Assembly: GCA_963795775.1 (NCBI GenBank)
Contig: CAWCJL010000004.1
Location: 62,001 to 126,000, forward strand
Reading direction: 5' to 3'
Length of the DNA: 64,000 nt
Source: CAWCJL01 sp963795775
GTDB taxonomy: Bacteria; Acidobacteriota; Terriglobia; Terriglobales; Acidobacteriaceae
Shown piece after piece: positions 1 through 9,400 of this stretch. The notes beneath the pieces were generated by a model. That model did no database searches and was not told where the DNA came from. It worked only from the letters and a program-made list of their open reading frames with translations. A program made the translations under genes and the position numbers. Each line of letters opens with the position of its first letter. Within the stretch, counting starts at the first letter, position 1.

Positions 1-96
1 TGCGGTGAAGCTGCCGTTTGCGTGGGCGATTGCGGAGGTCCGCAAGAGGCGGGCGAGCAGCACAACGCGCGCGTGTGCGGGCTGCGGGATATTCAT
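1..96 (-). CDS. 5' end of an unidentified gene, cut by window edge
   Basis: An ATG at 96 overlaps the TGA stop of the polysaccharide deacetylase by four bases (ATGA), the usual sign of translational coupling, and the frame stays open for all 32 codons to the window edge. The visible residues begin MNIPQPAHARVVLLARLLRT and are too few to assign a family. By position it would be the sixth gene of the amino-sugar utilisation operon (TonB receptor, GH2, SIS enzyme, permease, deacetylase). Existence rests on the overlap and the open frame only. Confidence 0.5.
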   Translation of the reverse strand, partial: MNIPQPAHARVVLLARLLRTSAIAHANGSFTA

Positions 97-1196
97 TTGG
101 GCGCCGCCGTGATGCGGTCGTAGTCCTTCTGCACCCAGTCCGGGGGCTGAGGGGCGGCGGATTTCATCGGTTTGCCCAGCGCGAGCTGCCAGCGGTCGAG
201 CCACGAGGAGCCCTCGTTGCCGACATACTGGTCCGGCGTGCTGTAGGCGGGATCGCTCATCGCCTGGTCGATGGAGATGAAGTGGTAACCGCGCTTCTCC
301 ATAAGGGTGAGTACCGCGTCGAGGTTTTCCGAATTGATCAGGTCGGCGTGCATGAGCATGACCAGCGGTATCTCGCGGTGGAAGGAGCTTTGGGAGAGCT
401 TCTCGGAGTAGTCGAACTGGTCTGTCGTATGCGCGAGATAAGTGGATACGACGAGTGCCGCCTTCTTCGTATCATGCTGCGCGCGGGCTTCGGCGTAGGG
501 CGCGTTGAACATCCAGTCTTCAATCTGGATGGTGACGGGCGCGATGCGATAACCGTGCGCCGCGACAAAGCTGTCGAAGCCGTTCTTCTTTTCCGCGGTG
601 TCGCCGGTGTCCAGGTAAGGATGGCGGAACCAGCGCTGCGGCAAGTGATGCTGCTGCAGCATGGGGACGGTGATGGTGTCGCCGCGGATGAACTCGTCTT
701 CATAGCCGCCCAGCGTGGTGTCACTGAACTGGACGTGGCTGTAGCCGTGATTGCCGAGCAGCATGCCGGCGTTGAGCCAGTCTTCCAGGATTTGTGCGCG
801 TGCGTCGCGCTCGCCCTCGACGTTGAGCTTGACCTCGTTCACAAAACCGATCGCGGTGGCGTGGTGAGCCTTGAGCACGCGAAGGATGTTGGCGTCAATG
901 GACTGCGTTTCCTTGAGCGGGCCGGGGATGTGGTCGTTGCCCACCACCGTCATGGGCACGTCGTCAAAGGTGAGGGCGATGGAGCGCGAGGGCGCGTTGC
1001 CGTTCCCCGCGGGAGCAGACGATTGAGTCGCCGGGGCTGACTGCGCATGGAGCGTGCCTGCAGCCAGCGGAAGCACCGCGAGAGCGAGTGCGGCAAGGCG
1101 CAAGCGGGACGACGCGCATGCGCGTGCGATCACGCGCGCGTGCCGGGAAATGGAGTGAAACTGCCAACCACAGAGCCTAGATGCGAACACGGCCAT
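93..1196 (-). CDS. Secreted polysaccharide deacetylase (NodB/CE4-like)
   Basis: Probable metal-dependent de-N-acetylase acting on chitin-type or other N-acetylated sugars outside the cytoplasm. The protein (up to 367 aa) has a hydrophobic signal segment ending near LAAGTLHAQ, then the NodB motifs in order: TFDDVP (metal-binding Asp pair), NHGYSH (two metal-binding His) and RHPYLDTG, the arginine-containing motif 3. A late HAD segment resembles the motif-5 histidine. The ATG at 1196 lies only one base after a GGAGG; the GTG at 1190 has that GGAGG at an ideal seven-base spacing and is the more likely start, with GTG 1133 just before the signal core as another option. It overlaps the end of the APC permease by about 20 bases and is coupled to the gene leaving the window. 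The operon context (GH2 glucosaminidase, SIS enzyme) suggests it makes deacetylated substrate for the exo-glucosaminidase; that role is inference. Confidence 0.88.
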   Translation of the reverse strand: MAVFASRLCGWQFHSISRHARVIARACASSRLRLAALALAVLPLAAGTLHAQSAPATQSSAPAGNGNAPSRSIALTFDDVPMTVVGNDHIPGPLKETQSIDANILRVLKAHHATAIGFVNEVKLNVEGERDARAQILEDWLNAGMLLGNHGYSHVQFSDTTLGGYEDEFIRGDTITVPMLQQHHLPQRWFRHPYLDTGDTAEKKNGFDSFVAAHGYRIAPVTIQIEDWMFNAPYAEARAQHDTKKAALVVSTYLAHTTDQFDYSEKLSQSSFHREIPLVMLMHADLINSENLDAVLTLMEKRGYHFISIDQAMSDPAYSTPDQYVGNEGSSWLDRWQLALGKPMKSAAPQPPDWVQKDYDRITAAPK

Positions 1197-2508
1197 GCCT
1201 CCGCCGGATGAAGTATGCTACGACGCCGAGAAGAGCCCAGATAGTGCCGACAATGCGCGCGATCGGGCCAAGGTTGAGCCAGAGAAAGAAGCACACCGCA
1301 AAGCCAAGGAGGGAGAGCAGGATGGGCAGCCACTGCCCCATGCGCGCGGCGCGCCAGCCGAGCACGGCCGACGAGATATTGACGCCCATGAAGGCGAGCA
1401 GTGCGCCGTAGTTGAGCAGCTCGGTGCCGAGCTGGTAGCTGAACAGCAGCGCGCCAACGAGGCAGATGCCGCCGATCAGCAGGACATTGTTGCGGGGGAT
1501 CTGGTTCTTCGCATCGACCGCGCCGAAGAAGCGTTTGGGAATGGCGCGGTCCTGCCCCATCACCAGCAGCAGGCGGGCGGCGCCAAGCTGCGAGGCCATG
1601 CCGGAGCCGATATTCGCCACCAGCAGCGATGCGTTTACCACGACAAAGAGGAAGATGCCGCCGGCGATGCGCGCAATCTGCACATACGCGGTGTCGATAT
1701 CGGGAAAAGGCCGGCCGGCGGGCCAGACGAGCTGGCCGAGATACACCTCAATCGACGCGAGCACGCCGGTAACGAGGCAGGTGAGCACGATGGCACGCGG
1801 GATGCTGCGCTCCGGGTTGCGCGCTTCATCCGTAAGCGTGGAGATGCCGTCGAAGCCGATATAGGTGAGCACGGCGATGGAGGTGCCGCGAAAGACCGCG
1901 TGCGACGAGAAGGTCGCGGGATTGTAGAAGGGGCGCAGGTAAGCTTCAGTCCCATGCGGGGGAACGTGGAATAGATAGCGCAGTGCCGCGATGACCACCA
2001 GCACGATGACCACGCCGAGCGCGGCGGCCAGGGCGGCGTTGATGCGGGCCGAGGTTTCCACTCCGTTCAGATTGAGCAGCGTGAATAAGACCGCGAAGAA
2101 GACGGCCCAGGCGATGTAGGGGATTTCAGGAAGAAAGTTTCCGGCCGCCTTGCTGCACCAGATGGTGCAGATCAGCGGATTGATGATGTAGTCCATCGCC
2201 ATGCACCAGCCGGTGAGATAACCGAGGCTGGGATGGAGTTCCTTGCCGACATACATGAAGGCCGAGCCGCCTTCTGGATAGGCGCGCGCCATGCGGCCGT
2301 AGCTGACGGCGGTGAAGAGCATGGCGACCATGGCGAAGAGGATGGCGGTGACCACGTGCCCGCGCGCTTCGGTGTAGATGACGCCGAAGCTGGGCATGGG
2401 TGCGGTCGGCTGGATGAGGATGATGCCGTAAAGAACCAGGTCCCAGAAGGTGAGGGTGCGCCGCAGGCCGACGGTGTGCGTGGTCACGGCTTCGGATTGG
2501 TCGAGCAT
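1177..2508 (-). CDS. APC-superfamily permease, PuuP/PlaP-like
   Basis: Inner-membrane amino acid/polyamine-type permease of 443 aa, the usual length for the APC family, with about 12 hydrophobic segments. It starts with a short cytoplasmic tail (TVGLRRTLTFWDLVLYG) and keeps family landmarks: an early SFGVIYTEA stretch, SYGRMARAYPEGGSAFMYV after TM2 and ADEARNPERSIPRAI-like sequence (TLTDEARNPERSIPRAI) after TM6. The organisation resembles the E. coli putrescine importers PuuP/PlaP, but the substrate cannot be read from sequence. Sitting between a GlmS-like SIS enzyme and a deacetylase, it could import an amino sugar or an amine released during amino-sugar breakdown; this is inference. It lies 53 bases after the SIS gene and overlaps the deacetylase start. 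Confidence 0.9.
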   Translation of the reverse strand: MLDQSEAVTTHTVGLRRTLTFWDLVLYGIILIQPTAPMPSFGVIYTEARGHVVTAILFAMVAMLFTAVSYGRMARAYPEGGSAFMYVGKELHPSLGYLTGWCMAMDYIINPLICTIWCSKAAGNFLPEIPYIAWAVFFAVLFTLLNLNGVETSARINAALAAALGVVIVLVVIAALRYLFHVPPHGTEAYLRPFYNPATFSSHAVFRGTSIAVLTYIGFDGISTLTDEARNPERSIPRAIVLTCLVTGVLASIEVYLGQLVWPAGRPFPDIDTAYVQIARIAGGIFLFVVVNASLLVANIGSGMASQLGAARLLLVMGQDRAIPKRFFGAVDAKNQIPRNNVLLIGGICLVGALLFSYQLGTELLNYGALLAFMGVNISSAVLGWRAARMGQWLPILLSLLGFAVCFFLWLNLGPIARIVGTIWALLGVVAYFIRRRHGRVRI

Positions 2509-2561
2509 CCTGCTCCTTCGCGGGGAGTCGGGCGCGGCGTCCGTTCAGGACACAGGCACGG

Positions 2562-3698
2562 TTACTCTTCTACGACGGCCTTCACCAGATTGCGCGGACG
2601 GTCCACATCCACACCGTTGAGGCGGGCGCAGTGGTGTGCCAGCAACTGGAGCGGCACCACTTCGAGGATGGGGAGCAGGTACTCCGAGGCGCGAGGGATA
2701 AAGATGGTGTCGTTGGCGACCTCCTCGACCTCGGTGTCGCCCTCGGTAGCCAGCGCGAGCACCTGGGAGCCCTGGGTGTGGAGATCGTGCAGGAGCTGGA
2801 GGGTTTTGCCGTAGCGCAGCATGGAGCCGGCGTCGTCGACATCGCGCGTGGCGACCACGACCAGCGGAACGCGGTCGCTGACCAGGGCGTTGGGGCCGTG
2901 CTTCAGCTCGCCGGCGGGATAGCCCTCCGCATGGACATAGGAGGACTCTTTCATCTTGAGCGCACCCTCGCGCGCGATGGCGTAATGGATGCTGCGGCCG
3001 AGGTAGAGGAGCGTCTGCGCCTGGGCATAGGGCCGGGCGAGTGCGTCGATGGTGCTGTCCCAGCGCGGGATCCATTGCTCGAGCAGGGCGGGAATCGCCT
3101 CTGCGCCAAGGCAGCGGGCACGCGCTTCTTCGGCGTTCAGCAGGCCGCGTTCGCGGGCCAGGTAGATGGTAAGCACGTAAAGAGCAGTGAGCTGCGCGGT
3201 GAAGCTCTTGGTGGCGGGGATGGCACGTTCGCGGCCCGCCATGGTGGGCATGGAGACCGTGGCTTCGCGGGCCATGGTGGAGCCGGCGACGTTGGTGATG
3301 GCGAGCGTGTTGCGTCCACGGGCGTTGGCTACGCGCAGCGCGGCGAGAGTGTCGGCGGTCTCGCCGGATTGCGAGATGGTGATCACGGCGGGGTTGTGCA
3401 GCGTGTAGGTGGAGCGATAGGAGTACTCGCTGGCGTACTCCACATCCACGGCGACGCCGGCCAGGTCTTCGAGCATGATTTCGCCAGCAAGGCCCGCGTG
3501 GCGGCTGGAGCCGCTAGCCGCCACCACGATGCGCTCATGCCCAAGCAGGGCGGCACGGGCAGGCGCCAGCACGGTGTCGCGCAAGTTGCCGTGGTCCATG
3601 TAGGCATCCAGCGTGGCGGCAATGGCGGCGGGCTGTTCGTAGATCTCCCGCAGCATGGCGGTGGGGAAATCGCGAGGGGTCTGGTCAGCGCTGGGCAA
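2562..3698 (-). CDS. SIS-domain amino-sugar phosphate enzyme (GlmS-isomerase-like, NagB-II type)
   Basis: Cytoplasmic protein of 378 aa equivalent to the C-terminal isomerase half of glucosamine-6-phosphate synthase, without the N-terminal glutaminase domain (no Cys1 Ntn domain). It opens with TAMLREIYEQP, then SIS domain 1 (ASGSSRHAGLAGE, SQSGETADTLAALR), SIS domain 2 (AEGYPAGELKHGPNAL) and the GlmS-like tail LLAHHCARLNGVDVDRPRNL. Stand-alone forms are known as glucosamine-6-phosphate deaminases of the NagB-II/AgaS type, converting glucosamine-6-phosphate to fructose-6-phosphate and ammonia. That fits the gene immediately upstream, an exo-glucosaminidase whose 3' end it overlaps by 14 bases. 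Deamination is inferred; isomerase-only or other hexosamine-phosphate activity is possible. Confidence 0.9.
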   Translation of the reverse strand: MPSADQTPRDFPTAMLREIYEQPAAIAATLDAYMDHGNLRDTVLAPARAALLGHERIVVAASGSSRHAGLAGEIMLEDLAGVAVDVEYASEYSYRSTYTLHNPAVITISQSGETADTLAALRVANARGRNTLAITNVAGSTMAREATVSMPTMAGRERAIPATKSFTAQLTALYVLTIYLARERGLLNAEEARARCLGAEAIPALLEQWIPRWDSTIDALARPYAQAQTLLYLGRSIHYAIAREGALKMKESSYVHAEGYPAGELKHGPNALVSDRVPLVVVATRDVDDAGSMLRYGKTLQLLHDLHTQGSQVLALATEGDTEVEEVANDTIFIPRASEYLLPILEVVPLQLLAHHCARLNGVDVDRPRNLVKAVVEE

Positions 3699-6381
3699 TT
3701 GCCTTCTCCGTGTGTCCCTGCAGCATGGTGTCCTTTATATTCCATCCGGAGATGCGGACGGAGGCGATGGGAGCGGCGGCGGCGCCCCAGCCGTGGGCTT
3801 CAAGCGTGCGCGTTTCGCCGGGCAGCAGGGCGATGTAGTTGTCCGACCAGAAGACGGGCTCGACCGCAGCGCCGCTGGCCGTGAGCGCGCGCGCCGCCAC
3901 CTGGAAGGCCAGTGTCTGCGACGTGTTGTGGAGGCGAACGCGAACGCCCTTGCCCGCAGTGGCGGGCAGTATTTCTGCGGCGACAGTGCTCGGCGGAAGC
4001 TTGCGGAGATCGGTCATCTGCTCTTCCTGCAGCGCCGGTGTGTGGGTGTAGTCGGTCTTGGCCCAGTCGAAGGTAGTAAGCGTGGTGGGCACCCAGTAGA
4101 AGTTCTGGCTGACGGTGTTGCCCTGCGCATCTTTGAGGGCGAGCGCCACGAAGAAGAGTTGCCCCGCGCCGCTGACTGCGCTGTCCGGGATGGAGAACAG
4201 CCGCGTGGCGGAATCGGCGGCAGGTGTCACGTCTGCGTCCTTGTCGAAAAGCGGATGAAGTTGCATGTCGTAGACGTGCACGGAGGCATGGAGCGCGGGC
4301 GCGCCTTCGTAGCGGCTGTTCACGACGACGATGCTGCGATCGTCGTAGGAATACTGGATGTGGAGCGGCTCGCAGGCCTTCTTGGCGCCGAAGTAGCCGC
4401 CGCCCGCGTCGAGATAGTAATCGTAGAGGTGCCAGATCATCGACGGCCACGCGTTGTTCAGCATCCACTGGATCACGCCGGTGGAGGTGTACTTGTTGCG
4501 CGCGTAGGCCTCGAACATGGCGCGCTCGCCATCGTAGGCCATGGCCTGGGAGACGCGGTCGTAGTCGTCAAGCGTGGTGGCCGGACCATAGGTGGTGTCG
4601 AGGGCATTGTTGTAGACGTCAAGCTTCTTGAATCCCTCGCCGCCATAGTGAAAACTCCAGGTGGCGTTGGGGGGCCAGAGCTGGTCCGCAGGCAGGAACT
4701 TCTTGAGGCTGTAGATAGTGGGGATCGCCGGCCCGGGCCCGGTTTCCGTGTTGAAGCCGTAGGCGCCGCCGTAGCGGTTCTGGTCAACGAGCCAGTAGGA
4801 GGGCGCGACGTAGTCATAGGGCCCGGTCATCTTCACGCCGCTGCGTCCGCTGAACTCGGCCGGCTTCTGCGACGCGGAGGAGAGGGTGGGGTTAGGCCAG
4901 TGGGTTTCCTGTTCGATTGCGAGATAGGCCTGCTCTACCTTGGCCGGGGGCGGATTATCGCTGCCATTGAGCCAGACCAGCAGGCTGGGATGGTGGCGGA
5001 TGCGCAGCATCTGCGCGCGCAGGGAGGCGGTGGCGACGGCGAAATTCTCCGGGGTCCACTTGTCCCAGTGCTCCCACTGATCGCAGCAGCACCAGCCGGC
5101 CATGACCAGGATGCCCTGCTCGTCGGCCAGGCGGTAGAAGTCCTCGGTCTCGAGCTTGCCTTCAAGGCGGATGGTGTTCAGGTGCATGTCGCGCACAAGG
5201 GCGAACTGCTGCCGGAGGTGCTCCGGATCTTCGCGCAGCATCATGTCCTGCGACCAGCCTGCGCCACGAACCAGCACCGGCTTGCCATTCACGCGGAACA
5301 GGCGGTAGCCCTTGTCCGTGAACTCGGAGGTGATCTCGCGGATGCCGAAGCGGACGGACTGCTGGTCGGAGACGCGGTCGCCTTCGGTAAAGCGGAGCGC
5401 CACCTGCTGCAGCGCGGGCTTGCCCATCTGGTAGGGCCACCAGAGTTCGGGGTTCTTCACCTGGAGCTGCGGATAGGCCTCCGGCGAAAAGACGACCGTC
5501 TTGTCCTGCCCCGGTTCGAGGTCAACCGGCTGCTTCACTTCAAAGCCCAGCAGCGAGGCCGAGGCGGTGCCGTGGACCGGCTTGTCGGAGCTGTTGTGCA
5601 GTTCCCCGTAGACGGTGAGCGATGCCGAGGCGAGGCCGGCGTCGGCGAAGTGGGTGGTGACCAGCGGCGAGCGCACGGCGACCGGGCCGGTGGTGTGGAG
5701 GGCGACCGGACCGGTCAGACCCATGTCCTTGTCCGGCGGGCATGGGCTCCAGTCCACCCAGTTGATGCCGAGGTCGGTTTCCGTGGGGGCGAAGGTTTCG
5801 ACGGCGAGGATGTTGGCCTTGCCCGGCTCGGCGAACTTCGTAATGTCGAAGTCGTAGGTGCGATAGGCGCCGGCTACCTCGCTCGAGTCGGCGATCTTCT
5901 TCCCGTTCAGCCAGATATTCGCGCGGTAGTTGATGCCCCCGAAGTGCAGCCAGAGGGTGCGGCCGCGGTCGGTGGCCGGCACGGTGAAGCTGCGGCGGTA
6001 CCACCAGGAGCAGTGGTACGGGCTGTCCTGCGGCATGGGCAGGTTGGAAAAGTTCTCGCCGATGGGATAGGAGGTTCCCGGAATGTTGCGCAGGTTGGTG
6101 CCGAAGAACGGGTCCTTGAACTTGCCATCGGCGACCTGGGCGGCGAGCACGGTGGAAGGAACGGAGATGCGGTAGCCGCCCTCGGGGTGGAAGGCGGCGG
6201 TCGAGATGCTCTCGCCTCCCTGCTTGAGTTCACAGCCGGACTGGAGCGTCCAGCCTTCGCGCAGCATTTGGCTCGCAGCCGTACCGGTAGGGGCTGTACC
6301 CGGATTGGCGGGTTGCGCCAGCGCCAATGCGCCTGGTCCTGCAAGAAGAAGTGCTGCGGCTAAGCGCAATCCTGTCCACAT
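3685..6381 (-). CDS. GH2 exo-beta-D-glucosaminidase-like enzyme (CsxA type), secreted
   Basis: Exported glycosidase of 898 aa with a signal peptide (MWTGLRLAAALLLAGPGALALAQ). The GH2 architecture is visible: N-terminal sugar-binding beta domain (WYRRSFTVP, LHFGGINYRANIWLNGKKIA), immunoglobulin-like domains, TIM barrel (FRVNGKPVLVRGAGW, MHLNTIRLEGK) and C-terminal beta domains. Instead of the Asn-Glu acid/base of beta-galactosidases the barrel has WLNGSDNPPP (Asp about residue 475), and the nucleophile motif is FNTETGPGP (Glu about residue 546). The Asp/Glu arrangement and the 71-residue spacing match the chitosan-degrading exo-beta-D-glucosaminidase CsxA (D469/E541). It should release glucosamine from chitosan oligomers in the periplasm or outside. 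It follows the TonB receptor by 28 bases and precedes the amino-sugar-phosphate SIS enzyme, a coherent pathway. Mannosidase activity within the same GH2 branch is the main alternative. Confidence 0.88.
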   Translation of the reverse strand: MWTGLRLAAALLLAGPGALALAQPANPGTAPTGTAASQMLREGWTLQSGCELKQGGESISTAAFHPEGGYRISVPSTVLAAQVADGKFKDPFFGTNLRNIPGTSYPIGENFSNLPMPQDSPYHCSWWYRRSFTVPATDRGRTLWLHFGGINYRANIWLNGKKIADSSEVAGAYRTYDFDITKFAEPGKANILAVETFAPTETDLGINWVDWSPCPPDKDMGLTGPVALHTTGPVAVRSPLVTTHFADAGLASASLTVYGELHNSSDKPVHGTASASLLGFEVKQPVDLEPGQDKTVVFSPEAYPQLQVKNPELWWPYQMGKPALQQVALRFTEGDRVSDQQSVRFGIREITSEFTDKGYRLFRVNGKPVLVRGAGWSQDMMLREDPEHLRQQFALVRDMHLNTIRLEGKLETEDFYRLADEQGILVMAGWCCCDQWEHWDKWTPENFAVATASLRAQMLRIRHHPSLLVWLNGSDNPPPAKVEQAYLAIEQETHWPNPTLSSASQKPAEFSGRSGVKMTGPYDYVAPSYWLVDQNRYGGAYGFNTETGPGPAIPTIYSLKKFLPADQLWPPNATWSFHYGGEGFKKLDVYNNALDTTYGPATTLDDYDRVSQAMAYDGERAMFEAYARNKYTSTGVIQWMLNNAWPSMIWHLYDYYLDAGGGYFGAKKACEPLHIQYSYDDRSIVVVNSRYEGAPALHASVHVYDMQLHPLFDKDADVTPAADSATRLFSIPDSAVSGAGQLFFVALALKDAQGNTVSQNFYWVPTTLTTFDWAKTDYTHTPALQEEQMTDLRKLPPSTVAAEILPATAGKGVRVRLHNTSQTLAFQVAARALTASGAAVEPVFWSDNYIALLPGETRTLEAHGWGAAAAPIASVRISGWNIKDTMLQGHTEKAIAQR

Positions 6382-6409
6382 CCGTGTTCATCCTCCGGGG
6401 TTCGCCAGC

Positions 6410-9400
6410 TTAGAAGTTGTACTTCAGCCCAAGTTGAAGAATACGCGGAGCATGGGCTGACGTGACCTGGCCGAACGTGGTGTTGCTCAGGTTGGTGTCA
6501 ATCCCCGCAAAGTTGGTGTGGTTGAAGGTGTTGAAGCTTTCCAGCCGGAACTGGAAGGCGGAGCTCTCATAGACCCGGATGTTCTTCATCAGTGAGAGAT
6601 CCCAGTTTTGCCGTCCCGGACCGAGGATCGAGTTTTTGCGCGCATCGCCGGGCACGGTCTGGTTCGGATTGATGGCCGCGGGCGCGGCAAAGGCGTTGGT
6701 ATTAAACCAGGCATTCGCGTTGCGGGGCGCACCAAGATTGGGATTGCCTACCTGGTCGGGACGAACGGTGTTGCCGTCGATGCCGGTGTTCAGGCCGACG
6801 CCGCCCGGGTCCTCGCCATCGGAGAGCGAAGGATCCAGCCAGTGGCCGGAGTTGACCGAGACGATGCCGGAAAGCTGCCATCCGCCAAGCGTGTGCCCGG
6901 TGAAGCCCTTCTGGTCGGCAAAGAAAGGAAGCTGATAGACGAAGTCGGCGTTGAAGGTGTGGCGCTGGTCAAAGCGCGAGTAGCTGTACTCGGCAGCCAG
7001 ATTGCGGCTGTCCTGCACCACCGTGTAGTTCGGGTCATAGGGCAGGTCGGTCAGCGCCTTGGACCAGGTGTAGTTCACGGTGATGAGCGAGTCGGTCCCG
7101 AAGCGCTTCTGGAGACTGGCCTGGAGCGAGTGGTAGTTGGAGCGGAAGATGGGCTCGTAGGAATCGATCCCGGCGTAGCCGACATAGGGCCGGATGCCGT
7201 TGATCAGGTTCTCGTTCCCGGCGTTGATCGTGCCGGGCGCGCCGGTGACCGCGACATAGGCGCCCGGCAGCGGCTGGTTGATGTCCAGCACCCCGAGCAG
7301 GTGCGTGCCCTTGCTGCCGTAGTAGCCCAGGTCGGCGATGACGTTGTGCGGCAGCTCGTCCTGCAAGTCCAGATCCCAGTCCTGCATGTAGGGCTGGCGG
7401 AAGTTCGGCTCAGTAGCGCCGAGCGGCGGCGGGTTGTTGTTGGGCGCAGACTGCCCGAGCGCCGGATTGTTGAATGGCGCGTTGAAGATGGTGGTGGTGC
7501 CCACGAAGGGCGGATTGGCAAAGACGTTGTTCTCGACGAAGCCGACGCCGGGGGACTCGACAAAGATGCCGTAGCCGCCGCGGATGGACATCTTGCCCTG
7601 CCCACGCGGGTCCCACGCAAAGCCGACACGCGGCGCGAAGTTGAGCGTGGGCTGGCTGGCCACCTTGGTGCCGAAGGGAGAGTTTTTGCCGCCAATGATA
7701 ATGCCGTTCAGCGGGTCGTAGTTGGGATTGGGTGTCACGCCGCCGCTGCACGGCGCGGTCTGCGGTGTGCAGAGGAAGCCCTGGTCATCGAGCGCGGCGG
7801 CATTGGCCGGGTTGAATTGCCGCGGGTCGAAGCTGGTGGCGTGGCCTTGCGCATCGGTGGGCTGACGGAAGAGCGAATAGCGCAGACCGTAGTTGAGGGT
7901 CAGGTTGGGGCGGAGGCGGAAGGTGTCCTGCCCATACGCCTCGAACTCATTCTGGTCGATGATGGCGCGGATGTCCTGCTGGAGCTGGGTGAAGTTGGTG
8001 GACTGGCCCAACAGGAAATAGGCGAACTCCTGGTGCCACTCGGCGTTCGCGTCCTGGTTGACATTGCCGGGCAGCCCGAAATAGGCGGCGGGTGTGACCT
8101 GGAAGGTGAAGGTGCCAGCGTTGTTGCCGCCGGAGTTTTCCGACTTCTGGTAGTGGAAGTAGGTGGCGCCGAAGCGGAAGGAATGGCGGCCGTGGATCCA
8201 GGTCACATTGTCGAAAACATTGTGGTTTTTGTTGTAATCGCGATAGGTGCCGAAGCCATAGAAGCTGGCTGAGGAGCTGCCGAAGGAGATGCTGGGAATG
8301 CGGTCGAGCGTCTGCGGATACGGCAGGGTGATGGCCTGGGCGACATCCGGCGAGTTGGCTGCGCCGAGCGGGCCGATGTTGGTGCTGAGCACCGCGCCAT
8401 AGGACCAGGCGTACTCGAGTTGATTGAGCAGGTTCGCAGAGAAGGTGGTGTTCAGGCTGGCCGCGATGTTTTTGCCCGGCGACTGCGTGCTGGTGGTGGC
8501 GATGTTGGGAATGGCGTTGCCATTGAACAGGCCGCCGCCTTCAATGGTGGGGATGGTGTCGTTCATGATGCGCGCCCATCCGGACCACTTGCTGTTGAAG
8601 GTGTGATCGATGCGCCCGATCTCCTGGCGGTAGTTAAAGACGTTGCTCGCGTTGGCGGCCAGAATATCGCCGATGGGGTCCTGCGGCAGCGGCACGTGGG
8701 AGTAGACGTCCTTGAGGTAGGCGGCGGCCGCGGGATTGATCTGATTCGCCGGGATGGTGTTGCTGGAGGCGCCCGCCGGGCAGAAACTCGCGCCGCTGGC
8801 GTCGGTCTGGAGCGGTACCAGGCAAACGGGGGACGAGAAGGTGGGGCCGCCGGTGCTCGGGTCGCCCCCGCGCTCCTGCAGGTTGGGCACCTGGCTCTGC
8901 GCGGAGCTGGACTCGACGACGCGCCGCACTTCTTCGGAGAAGAAAAAGAAGGTCTTGTCGCGGTTGACGTTGTAGACGTGCGGAATAAACAGCGGACCGC
9001 CGATGGTGCCGCCGAAGTCGTTGTAGCGCAGCGGCGTGCGCGGTACCGGGGGCGAGGAGAAGTGCTTGTTGACCCAGGTGTTCGCGTCCAGCACGTCGTT
9101 GCGGAAGAACTCGTACAGGCCGCCGTGGAACTTCGAGGTGCCGGAGCGCGTGATGACGTTGACCTGCCCGCCGGAGCTGCGGCCGTACTCGGCGTTGTAG
9201 TTGCCGCGCAGCACCTTGAACTCTTCGATGGCGTCCACGCTGGGATAGTTCAGCAGGGTGAAGTTGCCGCCGCGGTCCACGTTATCGGCGCCATCGACCG
9301 TCCAGTTATTGCCGGTGCCGAAGCTGCCGTTGAGCGAGTATGCGGTCTCGTTGGTGTTGCCGCTGGGTGCGCTCACGCCGGCGTACAGTGCATCGCCGAT

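Noticed and set aside
3655..6363. A 902-codon plus-strand open frame opposite the GH2 gene
   Set aside because: It mirrors the GH2 codons in GC-rich DNA, has no signal, membrane or domain pattern and no ribosome site, while the minus strand encodes a full GH2 enzyme with catalytic motifs.
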